DNA from: Rhodobacterales bacterium CG2_30_65_12
GTDB taxonomy: Bacteria; Pseudomonadota; Alphaproteobacteria; Rhodobacterales; Rhodobacteraceae
Direction: 5' to 3'
NCBI GenBank assembly: GCA_001873585.1
Contig: MNZL01000150.1
Location: 1-35,387 of the forward strand
Length of the DNA: 35,387 nt
Position numbers and translations under genes: made by a program
Notes under the pieces: model-generated
The model's input: only the letters and a program-made list of their open reading frames with translations
The model's database searches: none
Told to the model about the DNA's origin: nothing
Part shown: positions 1 to 8,745 of the stretch, piece after piece
Layout: each line of letters opens with the position of its first letter
Position numbering within the stretch: the first letter of the stretch is position 1

Positions 1-826
1 CCCGGGCGTCGGCACTCGTCGCGAACTCGCTTAGCGCGGCGCGGGCAAGCGCGGCATAGCGCCCGTTCGGGAACGCATCGAGATAAGCCTCATAGGCAGC
101 GCGGTCGCCCCGGCCTTTCACCACATCCCAAAACACCGATTCGCGGTCTGGCGTCGGGGCCGGCTCCGGCGCGGTGCCCGCCGGCGCCGGCAGAAACGGC
201 ATAGCGCTCGACACGAAGCCCGAAACGGCCACGTCCTGCGCCACGCCGGCAAGGCTGCGGCCCGGCACCAGGGCCACGTCGCGCGCCACGTCAATCACAT
301 CGTCGAGCGCGCCCGTCACCAGCGTCACCCCCTGCGGCGGCACAAGCGCGAACCCCGTCGTCAGCCCCGCCCCATCCGGCGCATCGTCCGTCGGCGCCAC
401 CATAAGCACCGCCTCGCCTGGATGCGCGGCGGCTATATCAAACAGCGGCCCAAGCGGCACCGCGTTGCCGCCGATGGTAATGTCGGTCGGCCTGGTGGCA
501 TAAGGCGCGAGCAGCCAGGCCTCGCGCGCGGATGAAACCACATGCCCCGCCACCAGCACGAAAACCCGATCCGCCCGCTCGGCGAGCACCCGGAAATCCT
601 CCATCGCGCGGGCGGCATCTTCGGCATCCTCGTCGATCGCGGTCACCACGCGAAACCCGGACGCCGTGAGCATTTGGCCGAGCCCCCGCGCCTCGCTGGC
701 TCCGCCTGTGTCTGGCAGTCGGCGGTAATTGTCGCCGACGAGCAAAAGCGCCGCATCTTCTGCCTGCGCCCCGAACGGGGCAAGAACCACCACCCCAAGC
801 ACAAGGGCTTTCGCAAAACTCTTCAT
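1..826 (-). CDS. Exported caspase-like (peptidase C14 fold) protein lacking a catalytic Cys, 3' part missing
   Basis: Read on the minus strand, an ATG at 826 opens a frame that runs off the left edge after about 275 codons. Residues 1-22 form a signal peptide (MKSF, hydrophobic core, then AQA). The next stretch (ALLLVGDNYRRLP, then RGLGQMLTASGFRVVTA) resembles the start of bacterial caspase-like domains, and LVAGH at 91-95 fits the strand ending in the catalytic His. The segment where the catalytic Cys strand should follow (EAVLMVAPTDDA, about 138-149) has no Cys, and the whole visible 275 residues contain none. After a Pro/Ala-rich linker, an FWDVV...AYEAYLDAFPNGRYAALA segment (about 240-265) matches the repeat often found after such domains. 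I infer a non-proteolytic, periplasmic or surface caspase-fold protein. The C-terminus and any further domain lie outside the window. The gene points away from its right-hand neighbours. Confidence 0.7.
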   Translation of the reverse strand, partial: MKSFAKALVLGVVVLAPFGAQAEDAALLLVGDNYRRLPDTGGASEARGLGQMLTASGFRVVTAIDEDAEDAARAMEDFRVLAERADRVFVLVAGHVVSSAREAWLLAPYATRPTDITIGGNAVPLGPLFDIAAAHPGEAVLMVAPTDDAPDGAGLTTGFALVPPQGVTLVTGALDDVIDVARDVALVPGRSLAGVAQDVAVSGFVSSAMPFLPAPAGTAPEPAPTPDRESVFWDVVKGRGDRAAYEAYLDAFPNGRYAALARAALSEFATSADAR

Positions 827-1003
827 CGTCACGCCTCCTTTGGCCGATACCGTTTCACCATTGCGCGAATTGGGCCAATCTCAAAGCCGCTATGCAATAA
901 CAGGCGCGATTTCGCCTCTCCGCTACGGCGCAAAAAACGGCCCGTCCCCCTTTTCCCCCAGGCCCCGCCGGGGTAGCACTCCGGCAACGCCAGAGGAGCT
1001 TTC

Positions 1004-1108
1004 ATGTTGCAGATCACGCTCATCCGCCATGTCCAGGCCGATTCCGGGTCGAATTTCGGGGCAAAGACTGGGGCGTGCACTGACTTTCATCTCAGGAGAC
1101 CGGCATGA
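1004..1108 (+). pseudogene. Short ORF resembling the N-terminus of a histidine phosphatase; possible remnant
   Basis: A 34-codon frame starts at ATG 1004 behind a good ribosome binding site (AGAGGAGC) and ends in a TGA that overlaps the next gene's ATG (ATGA, 1105-1108). The peptide begins MLQITLIRHVQADSG. This resembles the first strand and RHG motif of the histidine phosphatase (phosphoglycerate mutase-like) family, with Val in place of the invariant Gly after the catalytic His. No continuation of that family is visible in any frame, because saccharopine dehydrogenase takes over. It may be a truncated phosphatase whose translation start now serves as a coupling leader for the downstream gene, or the likeness may be chance. 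The remnant assignment is weak; the RBS and ATGA overlap are plain. Confidence 0.3.
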
Positions 1109-2160
1109 CACATCTCTGGGTCCGCGCCGAGCAAAGGCAAAACGAAGAGCGGGTGGGGCTCACGCCCGAAGGCGCGCAAGCGCTGATTGCGGCGGGTATG
1201 CGGGTGAGCGTGGAGCAAAGCGCACAGCGCAAGATCAGCATCGAGGGCTACGCTTCGGCGGGTTGCGAGATCGTGCCGGAGAATGCCTGGCCCGAAGCGC
1301 CGACCGATGCGATCATCTTCGGCCTCAAGGAGCTGCCCGACGACGGCACGCCGCTGGTGCATTGCCACATCATGTTTGGCCACGCTTTCAAGGGCCAGCA
1401 CGCCGGTCGCCGCCTGCTGGCGCGGTTCAGGGCCGGGGGCGGCGCGCTCTATGATCTTGAGTATCTCGTTGCTGAAGATGGGCGGCGCGTCGCAGCCTTT
1501 GGCTACTGGGCCGGATTTTCAGGCGCGGCGGTTTCCGTCAAGGCCTGGGCGGCACAGGAAGCGGGCGGCATCTGCCACCCGGTGTCGAGCTACCCCGACA
1601 AGATGGCGCTGGTGGAGGAACTGCGCGCCGAGCTTGCCGCCACCGCCCGGCCACGCCCGCGTGCCATCGTCATCGGGGCTCTCGGGCGCGTTGGCACCGG
1701 CGCCGCCGATCTCTGCGCCGAACTGGGCATGGAGGTTACCCGCTGGGATATGGCCGAGACGGCACGCGGCGGCCCCTTCCCCGAGATCCTTGCACACGAC
1801 ATCTTCCTCAACTGCGTCTTCGCCCGCCCCGGCACACCGGTTTTCGTCGGACCCGACGCGCTCGCCGCGCCCCGCCGCCTCACCGTAATCGGCGATATCG
1901 CCTGCGATCCCGACAGCGATTACAACCCGGTGCCGCTCTACACGGCGGCAACCAACCGGGATGCGCCAGTGCTGCGGGTGGCCAAAAACCCGCCGCTCGA
2001 CGTGATGGCGATCGACAATCTGCCCTCGCTCCTGCCGGTGGAAAGTTCGCAAGACTACGCCGCCCAGCTCTTGCCGTCACTGCTCACGCTCGACCGGCTG
2101 GAGAAAGGTGTCTGGGGTCGGGCGCGGGCCACGTTCGACGCACAGATGAAACGGATCTGA
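1105..2160 (+). CDS. Saccharopine dehydrogenase (NAD+, L-lysine-forming), 351 aa
   Basis: Catalyses the NAD-linked interconversion of saccharopine with lysine plus 2-oxoglutarate (LYS1 type). Sequence support includes the N-terminal ERVGLTP stretch (residues 15-21, corresponding to the Arg/Leu-Thr-Pro of yeast Lys1), Lys75 in FGLKELP and His93 in FGHAFK, matching the catalytic Lys77/His96 pair of the yeast enzyme, and a dinucleotide-binding loop GALGRVGTGA near residue 191. The length (351) suits the single-domain family. The ATG is preceded by AGGAG at a 7-nt spacing and overlaps the stop of the small ORF before it. No other lysine-pathway gene is adjacent. In alphaproteobacteria the enzyme may work in lysine breakdown or osmolyte metabolism; the direction cannot be read from sequence. 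No clear terminator follows. Confidence 0.9.
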   Translation: MTHLWVRAEQRQNEERVGLTPEGAQALIAAGMRVSVEQSAQRKISIEGYASAGCEIVPENAWPEAPTDAIIFGLKELPDDGTPLVHCHIMFGHAFKGQHAGRRLLARFRAGGGALYDLEYLVAEDGRRVAAFGYWAGFSGAAVSVKAWAAQEAGGICHPVSSYPDKMALVEELRAELAATARPRPRAIVIGALGRVGTGAADLCAELGMEVTRWDMAETARGGPFPEILAHDIFLNCVFARPGTPVFVGPDALAAPRRLTVIGDIACDPDSDYNPVPLYTAATNRDAPVLRVAKNPPLDVMAIDNLPSLLPVESSQDYAAQLLPSLLTLDRLEKGVWGRARATFDAQMKRI

Positions 2161-2537
2161 CGCACCCGGATTGAGCTTGCCCACCGCTGCGAAGCGCCCA
2201 ACCAAAGCCAAGCGGGGGCAATGTGAAAACCGTTTGCTGGGCCCGGCTTTGCGGTGCCGGCGACGTGAGCGCCAATACCCGGCAAAGTAGCACGAAAACC
2301 ACTTCATGAATCGTTTTCAAATGGTTCGGCGTTTTTTCGAGCGATGGCAATACCAGGTCCTCATACCTCGCGCGGCGGCGTTTTGTGACGATCCACCCCA
2401 GCCCGCGCGCACCCTGCGCGCGAATGTCCGCTGGACTGGTAGAATTTCACGCGCTAAACAACGCCGCAATGGGCTTCCGTAAACCGTGGCCCGAGGTGTG
2501 TTGGCCGCCCGCGCGGCCTCAGAAGGGAGAAGTTCTC
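2161..2537 (+). other. Intergenic region holding the petABC promoter; no gene seen
   Basis: There are 377 bases between the saccharopine dehydrogenase stop and petA. All frames are short or lack coding character. An AT-richer patch lies around 2290-2350 and a TAGAAT hexamer at 2440-2445, but I could not pair it with a convincing -35 element. The petABC promoter must lie here by position. In Rhodobacter capsulatus petPR sits upstream of petABC; in this window the likely PetPR homologues are 15-16 kb away. Confidence 0.4.
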
Positions 2538-3101
2538 GTGTCACACGCAGACGACCACAAGGGAACCCGCCGGGATTTCCTGTATTACGCCACCGGTGGG
2601 GCCGGTGTCGTGGTGACTGGTGCCGCAGTCTGGCCGCTCGTCAACCAGATGAACCCCTCGGCCGACGTGCGGGCGATGAGCTCGATCCGGGTCGACATTT
2701 CCGAGATCGCTGAAGGAAGCCAGCTCACCGTGAAATGGCGCGGCAAGCCGGTGTTCATTCGCTACCGCAGTGCGGAAGACATCGAGTTTGCGCGCGCCGA
2801 CGCACTGGCCGATTTGCCCGACACAAACGCGCGCAATGCCAACATCGACGCGGCCGCCGATGCCGCCGACGAAAACCGCACCCTCGACGCCGAGGGTAAA
2901 TGGCTGGTGATGATGGGGGTTTGCACCCATCTCGGCTGTGTGCCGCTGGGCAACGGTGCCGGTGATTACCACGGCTGGTATTGCCCCTGCCACGGCTCGC
3001 ACTACGATGCCGCCGGCCGCATCCGCAAAGGCCCCGCACCCGAGAACCTGCCGATTCCGATCGCCGAGTTTCTCGACGAAACCACGATCAAGCTCGGTTA
3101 A
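2538..3101 (+). CDS. petA: Ubiquinol-cytochrome c reductase iron-sulfur (Rieske) subunit
   Basis: The 187-residue Rieske protein of the bc1 complex carries electrons from ubiquinol at the Qo site to cytochrome c1. The chosen start is GTG 2538, 5-8 nt behind AGAAGGGAGAAG; it gives the usual family length and N-terminus, although the frame is open further upstream. A twin-arginine type N-terminus ([10 protein letters not shown], residues 9-18) precedes one membrane anchor at about 19-37. Cluster ligands lie in CTHLGC (Cys129, His131, and disulfide Cys134) and CPCHGS (Cys149, Cys151 as the second disulfide partner, His152). It is first in petABC, with petB 12 nt downstream. Confidence 0.97.
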   Translation: MSHADDHKGTRRDFLYYATGGAGVVVTGAAVWPLVNQMNPSADVRAMSSIRVDISEIAEGSQLTVKWRGKPVFIRYRSAEDIEFARADALADLPDTNARNANIDAAADAADENRTLDAEGKWLVMMGVCTHLGCVPLGNGAGDYHGWYCPCHGSHYDAAGRIRKGPAPENLPIPIAEFLDETTIKLG

Positions 3102-3113
3102 GGGAGGAAATAC

Positions 3114-4439
3114 ATGTCTGGTATTCCGCACGACCACTACGAGCCGAAGGGTCGGTTTGCGACCTGGCTGCACGACCGCCTCCCCGTTGTGGGGCTGGCC
3201 TATGACGTATTGATGATCCCCACCCCGAAAAACCTCAACTGGTGGTGGATCTGGGGCATCGTTCTCGCCTTCACGCTGGTTCTCCAGATCGTGACGGGCA
3301 TCATCCTGGCGATGCATTACACCCCACATGTCGACCTTGCCTTCGCCTCCGTCGAGCACATCATGCGCGACGTGAACGGTGGCCACATGCTGCGCTACCT
3401 GCATGCCAATGGCGCATCGCTGTTCTTTGTCGCGGTCTACATCCACATCTTTCGCGGCCTCTACTACGGCTCCTACAAGAGCCCGCGCGAGGTGACCTGG
3501 ATCATCGGCATGCTGATCTATCTGGCGATGATGGCCACCGGCTTCCTCGGCTATGTGCTGCCCTGGGGGCAGATGTCGTTCTGGGGCGCCACGGTGATCA
3601 CCGGCCTGTTTGGCGCGATCCCGTTCATCGGCCCCGATATCCAGACCTGGCTGCTCGGCGGCCCGGCGGTGGACAATGCCGCACTGAACCGGTTCTTTTC
3701 GCTGCACTATCTGCTGCCCTTCGTGATTGCTGCTCTGGTGGCCGTGCACATCTGGGCTTTCCACACCACCGGCAACAACAACCCGACCGGCGTTGACGTG
3801 CGGCGCAGCTCCAAGCAAGACGCCGAGAAAGACACCCTGCCGTTCTGGCCTTACTTCGTGATCAAGGATTTCTTTGCGCTGGCGGTCGTGCTCCTGGTGT
3901 TCTTCGCCATTGTCGGTTTCATGCCGAACTACCTCGGCCACCCCGACAACTATATCGAGGCCAACCCGCTCTCGACGCCCGCGCACATCGTGCCGGAATG
4001 GTACTTCCTGCCGTTCTACGCGATCCTGCGCGCGTTCACGGCGGATGTCTGGGCGGTGCAAGCCGCGAGCTTCATCACCGGCGGGATCGTCGACGCCAAG
4101 TTCTTCGGCGTGCTGGCGATGTTCGGCTCCATCCTGGTGATGGCCCTCACCCCGTGGCTCGACACGTCGAAAACCCGCTCCGGCTCCTACCGCCCGATCT
4201 TCAAGTTCTGGTTCTGGCTGCTGGCGATCGACTTCGTTGTTCTGATGTGGGTTGGCGCGCAATCGACCGTGTTCCCGTATGACTGGATATCGCTCATCGC
4301 CTCGACCTATTGGTTCGCCTACTTCCTCGTGATCCTGCCGCTGCTTGGCTGGACCGAGAAGGCGAAAACGCCGCCGGCGACCATCGAGGACGACTTCAAC
4401 CACCACTACCCCGAAGCCTCCGGCTCGGCGGCTGAGTGA
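3114..4439 (+). CDS. petB: Cytochrome b of the bc1 complex
   Basis: This 441-residue integral membrane protein carries haems bL and bH and forms the Qo and Qi quinone sites. The four haem-ligating histidines are at 97, 111, 198 and 212, and the Qo-site PEWY motif is at 294-297. This numbering equals that of Rhodobacter capsulatus cytochrome b, so there is no insertion or deletion in the core. Eight transmembrane helices are expected and the hydrophobic segments fit. The start has a strong AGGGAGG site. The C-terminal tail after helix H is hydrophilic (FNHHYPEAS). The second gene of petABC, it is followed after 22 nt by petC. Confidence 0.98.
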   Translation: MSGIPHDHYEPKGRFATWLHDRLPVVGLAYDVLMIPTPKNLNWWWIWGIVLAFTLVLQIVTGIILAMHYTPHVDLAFASVEHIMRDVNGGHMLRYLHANGASLFFVAVYIHIFRGLYYGSYKSPREVTWIIGMLIYLAMMATGFLGYVLPWGQMSFWGATVITGLFGAIPFIGPDIQTWLLGGPAVDNAALNRFFSLHYLLPFVIAALVAVHIWAFHTTGNNNPTGVDVRRSSKQDAEKDTLPFWPYFVIKDFFALAVVLLVFFAIVGFMPNYLGHPDNYIEANPLSTPAHIVPEWYFLPFYAILRAFTADVWAVQAASFITGGIVDAKFFGVLAMFGSILVMALTPWLDTSKTRSGSYRPIFKFWFWLLAIDFVVLMWVGAQSTVFPYDWISLIASTYWFAYFLVILPLLGWTEKAKTPPATIEDDFNHHYPEASGSAAE

Positions 4440-4461
4440 GAGTAGAGAAAGGATCAAGAGA

Positions 4462-5280
4462 ATGATCAGGCAACTCACCCTCACCGCGATCACCGCGATG
4501 GCGCTGGGCCTTGGTGCCGGCGCGGCGCTGGCCTCGGGCGGCGAAGGCAACTATGGCCATGTCGAGGACCGTCAGTTCTCGTTTGAAGGCCCGTTCGGCA
4601 AGTATGACCAGATGCAGCTTCAGCGCGGTCTGAAGGTCTACACCGAAGTCTGCGCCGCCTGCCACGGGCTGCGCTATGTGCCGATCCGCGCGCTGGCCGA
4701 TCCCGGTGGCCCGGGCTACACCGAGGACGAGGTGCGCGCCTATGCCGCCGAGAACTTCACGGTGTTCGACCCCGAGCTTGATGACGACCGCGACGCAACG
4801 CCGGCGGACCACTTCCCGAGGGTAACCGGCGACGGCATGGGCCCGGATCTCTCGCTGGTGGCGAAGGGTCGTGCCGGCTTCCACGGGCCCTACGGCACCG
4901 GGATGAACCAGTTGTTCAAGGGGATTGGCGGCGCGGAATACATCACCGCCTACCTGCTCGGTTTCACCGGCGAAGAAAACGAGGTGGCTGGCCAGTATCT
5001 CTACGAGAACATGGCGTTCCCCACCGGCTGGGTGCAGATGCCGCCGCAGCTGGAGGATGATCTCATCGAATACGATGATGGCACCCCGGCGACGGCGGAG
5101 CAGATGGCCGAAGACGTATCCGCCTTCCTGATGTGGGCGGCGGAGCCAAAGATGATGGCCCGCAAGCAGGCCGGCGCCGTTGCCGTGCTGCTGCTGGTGG
5201 TGCTCTCGTCGCTGCTATACCTCGCCAACAAAAAGCTTTGGTATCCGGTCAAGCACGGCGGCAAAGAGGCCAATCTCTGA
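4462..5280 (+). CDS. petC: Cytochrome c1 of the bc1 complex
   Basis: A 272-residue c-type cytochrome that accepts electrons from the Rieske protein and passes them to soluble or membrane cytochrome c. Residues 1-24 are a cleavable signal peptide (ALA before SGGEGN). The haem attachment motif is CAACH (Cys64, Cys67, His68), and Met193 in WVQMPPQL is the likely axial ligand. One C-terminal transmembrane anchor spans about 236-254, followed by a basic tail. The start ATG 4462 lies behind AAAGGATCAAGAGA; the frame is open further upstream, but only this start gives a signal peptide at the N-terminus. It is the last gene of petABC; a terminator follows 27 nt after the stop. Confidence 0.97.
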   Translation: MIRQLTLTAITAMALGLGAGAALASGGEGNYGHVEDRQFSFEGPFGKYDQMQLQRGLKVYTEVCAACHGLRYVPIRALADPGGPGYTEDEVRAYAAENFTVFDPELDDDRDATPADHFPRVTGDGMGPDLSLVAKGRAGFHGPYGTGMNQLFKGIGGAEYITAYLLGFTGEENEVAGQYLYENMAFPTGWVQMPPQLEDDLIEYDDGTPATAEQMAEDVSAFLMWAAEPKMMARKQAGAVAVLLLVVLSSLLYLANKKLWYPVKHGGKEANL

Positions 5281-5303
5281 GCCCCCACCGACAAGATCCA
5301 AAC

Positions 5304-5332
5304 AAAAGGGCGCCCCTCGCGGCGCCCTTTTT
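5304..5332. terminator. Bidirectional intrinsic terminator between petC and thiQ
   Basis: GGGCGCC (5308-5314), a six-base loop and GGCGCCC (5321-5327), flanked by AAAA on the left and TTTTT on the right. It can terminate petABC transcripts on the plus strand and, as its reverse complement also ends in T's, thiBPQ transcripts on the minus strand. It touches the thiQ stop codon. Confidence 0.9.
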
Positions 5333-6027
5333 CATGTCCCAAGATAGGCGGTGAGCGCCGGCGGCGGATGGGCGAAAATCTCGGCTGTGCCAACAGGCGG
5401 CTGCGCCTTGCCACCTTCCACAAAAATCACCTGCCCCGCGATCCGCTTTGCGTCGTCGGGATCGTGGCTGACGATCAGCAGCGTTGCCCCGGTCTCGCCG
5501 GCGATCTCGACAACCAGATCGAGCATTTCGGCCCGCAGCGCCGGGCCGAGCGCACCGAACGGCTCATCGAGCAGCATCAGCGGCCTTTGCCGGAGCAGCG
5601 CGCGGGCCAGCGCCACCCGCGCCGCCTGCCCGCCCGAGAGCTGTCCGGGCTTGCGCGCGCCCAGATCCGCCAGCCCCACGCGCGCCAGAGCCGCCTTCAC
5701 CTGCGCCCGCTGCTCGGCGTTCAGCTTCAGATCCGGCCGGAGGCCAAGCCCAACGTTCTGCGAAGCAGTGAGATGGGGAAACAGGTTATTGTCCTGAAAA
5801 AGGATCGACACCGGGCGCTCCGCCGGCGCTTTCCTGGCGAGATCTTCGCCGTCCCACAGCACCCGCCCGGCGTCGGGCATCTGAAAGCCGGCGATCGCGG
5901 CAAGCAGGGTCGACTTTCCCGCTCCCGACGGGCCGATGAGCGCCACGCGCGCGCCGGTGGGCACGGAGAGGTTTGCCGTGAGCCGCCAATCGCCCCAGCG
6001 CATCTCAAGGTGGTCAAGCGTCAGCAT
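5332..6027 (-). CDS. thiQ: Thiamine ABC transporter, ATP-binding subunit
   Basis: A 231-residue ABC ATPase that powers uptake of thiamine and its phosphates. Walker A is GPSGAGKST (32-40), the Q-loop is LFQDNNLFPH, the signature LSGGQ (130-134), Walker B LMLLDEP (150-156), and the switch His lies in VSHDPDD. The order thiB-thiP-thiQ and the upstream TPP riboswitch decide thiamine rather than iron or spermidine as substrate. The start overlaps the thiP 3' end by 14 nt, which suggests translational coupling. The gene ends at the shared terminator with petABC. Confidence 0.93.
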   Translation of the reverse strand: MLTLDHLEMRWGDWRLTANLSVPTGARVALIGPSGAGKSTLLAAIAGFQMPDAGRVLWDGEDLARKAPAERPVSILFQDNNLFPHLTASQNVGLGLRPDLKLNAEQRAQVKAALARVGLADLGARKPGQLSGGQAARVALARALLRQRPLMLLDEPFGALGPALRAEMLDLVVEIAGETGATLLIVSHDPDDAKRIAGQVIFVEGGKAQPPVGTAEIFAHPPPALTAYLGT

Positions 6028-7576
6028 TCACACGGCCCCCACGGTCAAACACCCAGAAGATCAAGAGCGAACTCGCCAGCAGGATAAGCGCGGCGCCAGC
6101 GGCAGCGTCCATCTTGTAGGCAGCCATCAGGCGGTAGAGCGCAAGCGGCAGGGTGCCGCCTTCGGGGCTGGCAAACATGGCAATCACCCCAAGGTCGCCC
6201 ATCGAGAGCGCGGCGGCAAGCCCGGTGGCAAAGCCGAGCGGACGGCGCAAGCGTGGTAGCCAGAGGCGAGTGAGCCGCGCCGCGCCGGTCATGCCGAGGC
6301 TGTCGGCGAGCGGCCCGTAATCGGCCTCGATTGCGGTGAGCGCCGGCACGAGCGCACGCAGCGCGAAGGGTAGCGCCATCACGGCGTTAACGAGCGCAGT
6401 CACAGGCAACGCGAGCGCCGTCGGGTCGGCGACCGGAAAGAGCAGGATAAACAGCCCGGTGCCAATCACCAGCGGCGAGGCGGCGATGGTGAGGGTTCCG
6501 ATCATCTCCACCAGCCGCGCCCGACCGCGGACAATCCAGGCGGAGAGCGGCAAGGCGAGCGCCAGGGTGAGCGCCGCCGAGATCAGCGCCACCGCCAGCG
6601 AGCGCAGGGTCGCGGCAAAAATCGAGGGCGGCAGACCCAGAAGCGCGGGAACGCCGTCAACTGCGATCATCACCAGCGGCAAAACGAGAAAAAGCGTGGC
6701 AACGCCGATCAAGGCGGCATCCTGCGCCACCAGCAGCGGGCGGGCGGCATCCCAGCGCGTCACCGCGCGATCAAGCCCGGCACCCATCTCGGTGGGCAGG
6801 CTGAGGCGCAGCGCAACCAGCGCGGCAGCCCCGGCAATCGCCACCTGCACCAGCGCCAGAAGCGCGGCCTTGCCGAGATTGAAATCGAAGCGGAAGGCCT
6901 GGTAGATTGCCAGCTCCACCGTCGTGGCGCGCGGGCCCCCGCCAAGCGCGAGGGCGACCGCGAAGGAGGTGAGGCAGAGCAAGAAGATCACGAGGAACGC
7001 GCCGGGGACAACTTGCCGCAGCATCGGCCGCTCAAGAGTGCGCGCTACGTCAGCCGTGCCGAAGTCAAGCGAGGCGGCGAGGCGGAAGCGCTCGGCGGGA
7101 ATGGCGAGCCAGCCTTGCAGGATCAGCCGGGTGGCGAGCGGCAAGTTGAAAAACACGTGCGCCAGCACCACGCCCTGAAAGCCGTAGATCGAAACCGGCT
7201 CTGATCCCGCCCAAATCAGCATTTGACTGACAATTCCGCTGCGGCCAAACACGGCAATCAGCCCGAGCACGGCCACGATCACCGGCAAGATGAAAGGCGC
7301 TCCGAGGAGAGTGATCAGCAGCCCCCTCCCTGGAAATCGGCGGCGGGCAAGCGCGCGCGCCACCGGCACGGCGAGGGCCACCGAAAGCGTGGCGGAGAGC
7401 ACCGCCTGCAGGAGTGTGAAGCGCACCGCCGCCCAATCAGCCGGGCCAAGCCCAGCGCCAAACTCGGCGCGCAAAGCCACCGCGCCGAGCGTGCCCAGCG
7501 TGAGCGCGAGAACGACGGCAAGCGCCCCCGCCCCCGCCACCCGCGCCGGGCTCAGTTGGCCGACGCCGCGAGCCAT
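6014..7576 (-). CDS. thiP: Thiamine ABC transporter, permease subunit
   Basis: A 520-residue inner-membrane permease of the fused type (two permease modules in one chain), with about 11-12 hydrophobic segments. Each half carries an EAA-like loop (for example the stretch around ARLTRLWLPRLRRPLG near residue 430) that docks onto ThiQ. The start chosen lies inside the last codons of thiB (25-nt overlap) and has no good RBS of its own, consistent with coupling. A GTG at 7540, after the thiB stop, is an alternative. Confidence 0.92.
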   Translation of the reverse strand: MARGVGQLSPARVAGAGALAVVLALTLGTLGAVALRAEFGAGLGPADWAAVRFTLLQAVLSATLSVALAVPVARALARRRFPGRGLLITLLGAPFILPVIVAVLGLIAVFGRSGIVSQMLIWAGSEPVSIYGFQGVVLAHVFFNLPLATRLILQGWLAIPAERFRLAASLDFGTADVARTLERPMLRQVVPGAFLVIFLLCLTSFAVALALGGGPRATTVELAIYQAFRFDFNLGKAALLALVQVAIAGAAALVALRLSLPTEMGAGLDRAVTRWDAARPLLVAQDAALIGVATLFLVLPLVMIAVDGVPALLGLPPSIFAATLRSLAVALISAALTLALALPLSAWIVRGRARLVEMIGTLTIAASPLVIGTGLFILLFPVADPTALALPVTALVNAVMALPFALRALVPALTAIEADYGPLADSLGMTGAARLTRLWLPRLRRPLGFATGLAAALSMGDLGVIAMFASPEGGTLPLALYRLMAAYKMDAAAGAALILLASSLLIFWVFDRGGRVNADA

Positions 7577-8541
7577 TCGGCCAACGCCACATCGCGCATC
7601 TGCGCGGCCTCGTCGCCAAGGTAGATCAACGAGGTTTGCGGCTGCGCCAAGGTTTCAAAGCCAGCCGGCAGGCCACCCGCCGGGGTTACCGCCGGATACA
7701 TCCAGTTCGTCGTCGGGATCACCGATTGGAAGCCGTCCGACAGCATGAAACCAAGGAAGGCATCGGCAAGTTCCGGCTGGTCGGTCGTCGCCAGTTTGGC
7801 GGCCACCTCGATCTGCATGTAATTTCCCTCGTCGAAGGCCGCGGCCGCCTTGCTGTCGTCGTCCTCGGCGATCAGGTGATAGGCGGGCGAGGTGGTGTAG
7901 GAGAGCACCATGTCGGCCTCGCCTTCGAGAAACAGGCCATAGGCCTCGCTCCATCCCTTTGTCACTGTCACCACCTGGTCATTGAGCCGTTCCCACCCGG
8001 CTTGGGCTTCGTCGCCATAGACGGATTTAACCCAAAGCAGCAGGCCAAGGCCCGGCGTCGAGGAACGCGGATCCTGGATCACGAGCGAGTAGTCCGAGGC
8101 GGCGAGATCGTCGAAGGAGCGCGGCGGGTTGGGCACCTTTTCCTTGTCGTAGACGAAGGCAAACCAGCCCCAATCGAACGGGATGAAGGTATCGTCGTTC
8201 CAGGCGATCGGCAGATCGAGCGCGGAGGTGTCGATCTGGGCCGGTGCGAACAGCCCGGTGGCGCTGGCGGCGGCCAACAGGTTTGTATCGAGCCCCAGGG
8301 CCACGTCGGCTTTGCTGCGCGCGCCTTCGAGGCGAAGACGGGCGAGCAGTTCTGCGCCGTCGCCCACGGCCACAAATTGCAGATCGCAACCGCAGGTTTG
8401 TTCAAACGCCGCTTCCACCGCTGGGCCTGGGCCCCATTCCGACACGAAGCTGTCGTAGGTGTAGACGGTAAGCACGGGGGTATCTGCCAAGGCTGCTGAT
8501 GCTGCCAAGGTGATGCCTGCCGCAATGGTAATGGTTTTCAT
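7552..8541 (-). CDS. thiB: Thiamine ABC transporter, periplasmic substrate-binding protein
   Basis: A 329-residue solute-binding protein. Its signal peptide runs through ALA at about residue 19, and the mature part starts DTPVLTVYTYDSF, the usual opening of the ThiB family. The motif around GLGLLLWVKSVYG and the later TTNWMYPA (about 285) also fit ThiB. Cys residues in EQTCGCDLQF could form a disulfide in the periplasm. The start ATG 8541 is set by GGAGGATGAC just before it. Expression is almost certainly under the TPP riboswitch just upstream. Confidence 0.93.
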   Translation of the reverse strand: MKTITIAAGITLAASAALADTPVLTVYTYDSFVSEWGPGPAVEAAFEQTCGCDLQFVAVGDGAELLARLRLEGARSKADVALGLDTNLLAAASATGLFAPAQIDTSALDLPIAWNDDTFIPFDWGWFAFVYDKEKVPNPPRSFDDLAASDYSLVIQDPRSSTPGLGLLLWVKSVYGDEAQAGWERLNDQVVTVTKGWSEAYGLFLEGEADMVLSYTTSPAYHLIAEDDDSKAAAAFDEGNYMQIEVAAKLATTDQPELADAFLGFMLSDGFQSVIPTTNWMYPAVTPAGGLPAGFETLAQPQTSLIYLGDEAAQMRDVALAEWLAASAN

Positions 8542-8542
8542 G

Positions 8543-8583
8543 TCATCCTCCATATCGGCCGGGCGGGTTCCGGGTGAGGATGA
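8543..8583 (-). promoter_or_regulatory. Shine-Dalgarno-sequestering hairpin of thiB (riboswitch expression platform)
   Basis: On the minus strand, TCATCCTC (8583-8576), directly after the TPP aptamer, is perfectly complementary to GAGGATGA (8550-8543), which contains the thiB ribosome binding site. The helix is 8 bp with a 25-nt GC-rich loop. No T-run follows, so control of translation rather than transcription is the natural reading. The pairing is seen in the sequence; its dependence on ligand is inferred. Confidence 0.65.
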
Positions 8584-8588
8584 TCTCA

Positions 8589-8670
8589 ACCTTCCCTCCG
8601 CCGGTCCTAACCGGTTCAGGTTCAACGGGTTCGCTTGCGCATCTCAGCTGGTTTCCCAGCACCCCGAGGT
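8589..8670 (-). promoter_or_regulatory. TPP riboswitch (THI box) upstream of thiBPQ
   Basis: The minus strand shows the conserved parts in order: P1 5' strand ACCT and then CGGGGTGC, CTGAGA after the P3 region, ACCCGTTGAACCTGA, the CCGGTTAGGACCGG hairpin and GGAGGGAAGGT, with P1 closing AGGT at the 3' side. This matches the thiamine pyrophosphate aptamer consensus. It ends about 47 nt before the thiB ATG. High TPP should lower thiamine transporter production. The promoter must lie between here and aroC, possibly TTGAAG about 16-17 nt upstream of TTAGGG, which is uncertain. Confidence 0.95.
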
Positions 8671-8745
8671 AAGGAGAACCCTAAGCCTCAAAGCTTGCCC
8701 CTTCAAGGCCAAACCCCTACACGGATTTGCGAAGGGAGCCCGGCC

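Noticed and set aside
2084-2350. Minus-strand frames of 76-88 codons after saccharopine dehydrogenase
   Set aside because: Different overlapping frames, no RBS, no hydrophobic or domain pattern, partly antisense to the end of the enzyme gene.
2541-4550. Minus-strand frame of 669 codons opposite petA and petB
   Set aside because: Low-complexity His/Arg/Asp/Glu-rich translation characteristic of the antisense of GC-rich genes; petA and petB are unmistakable.
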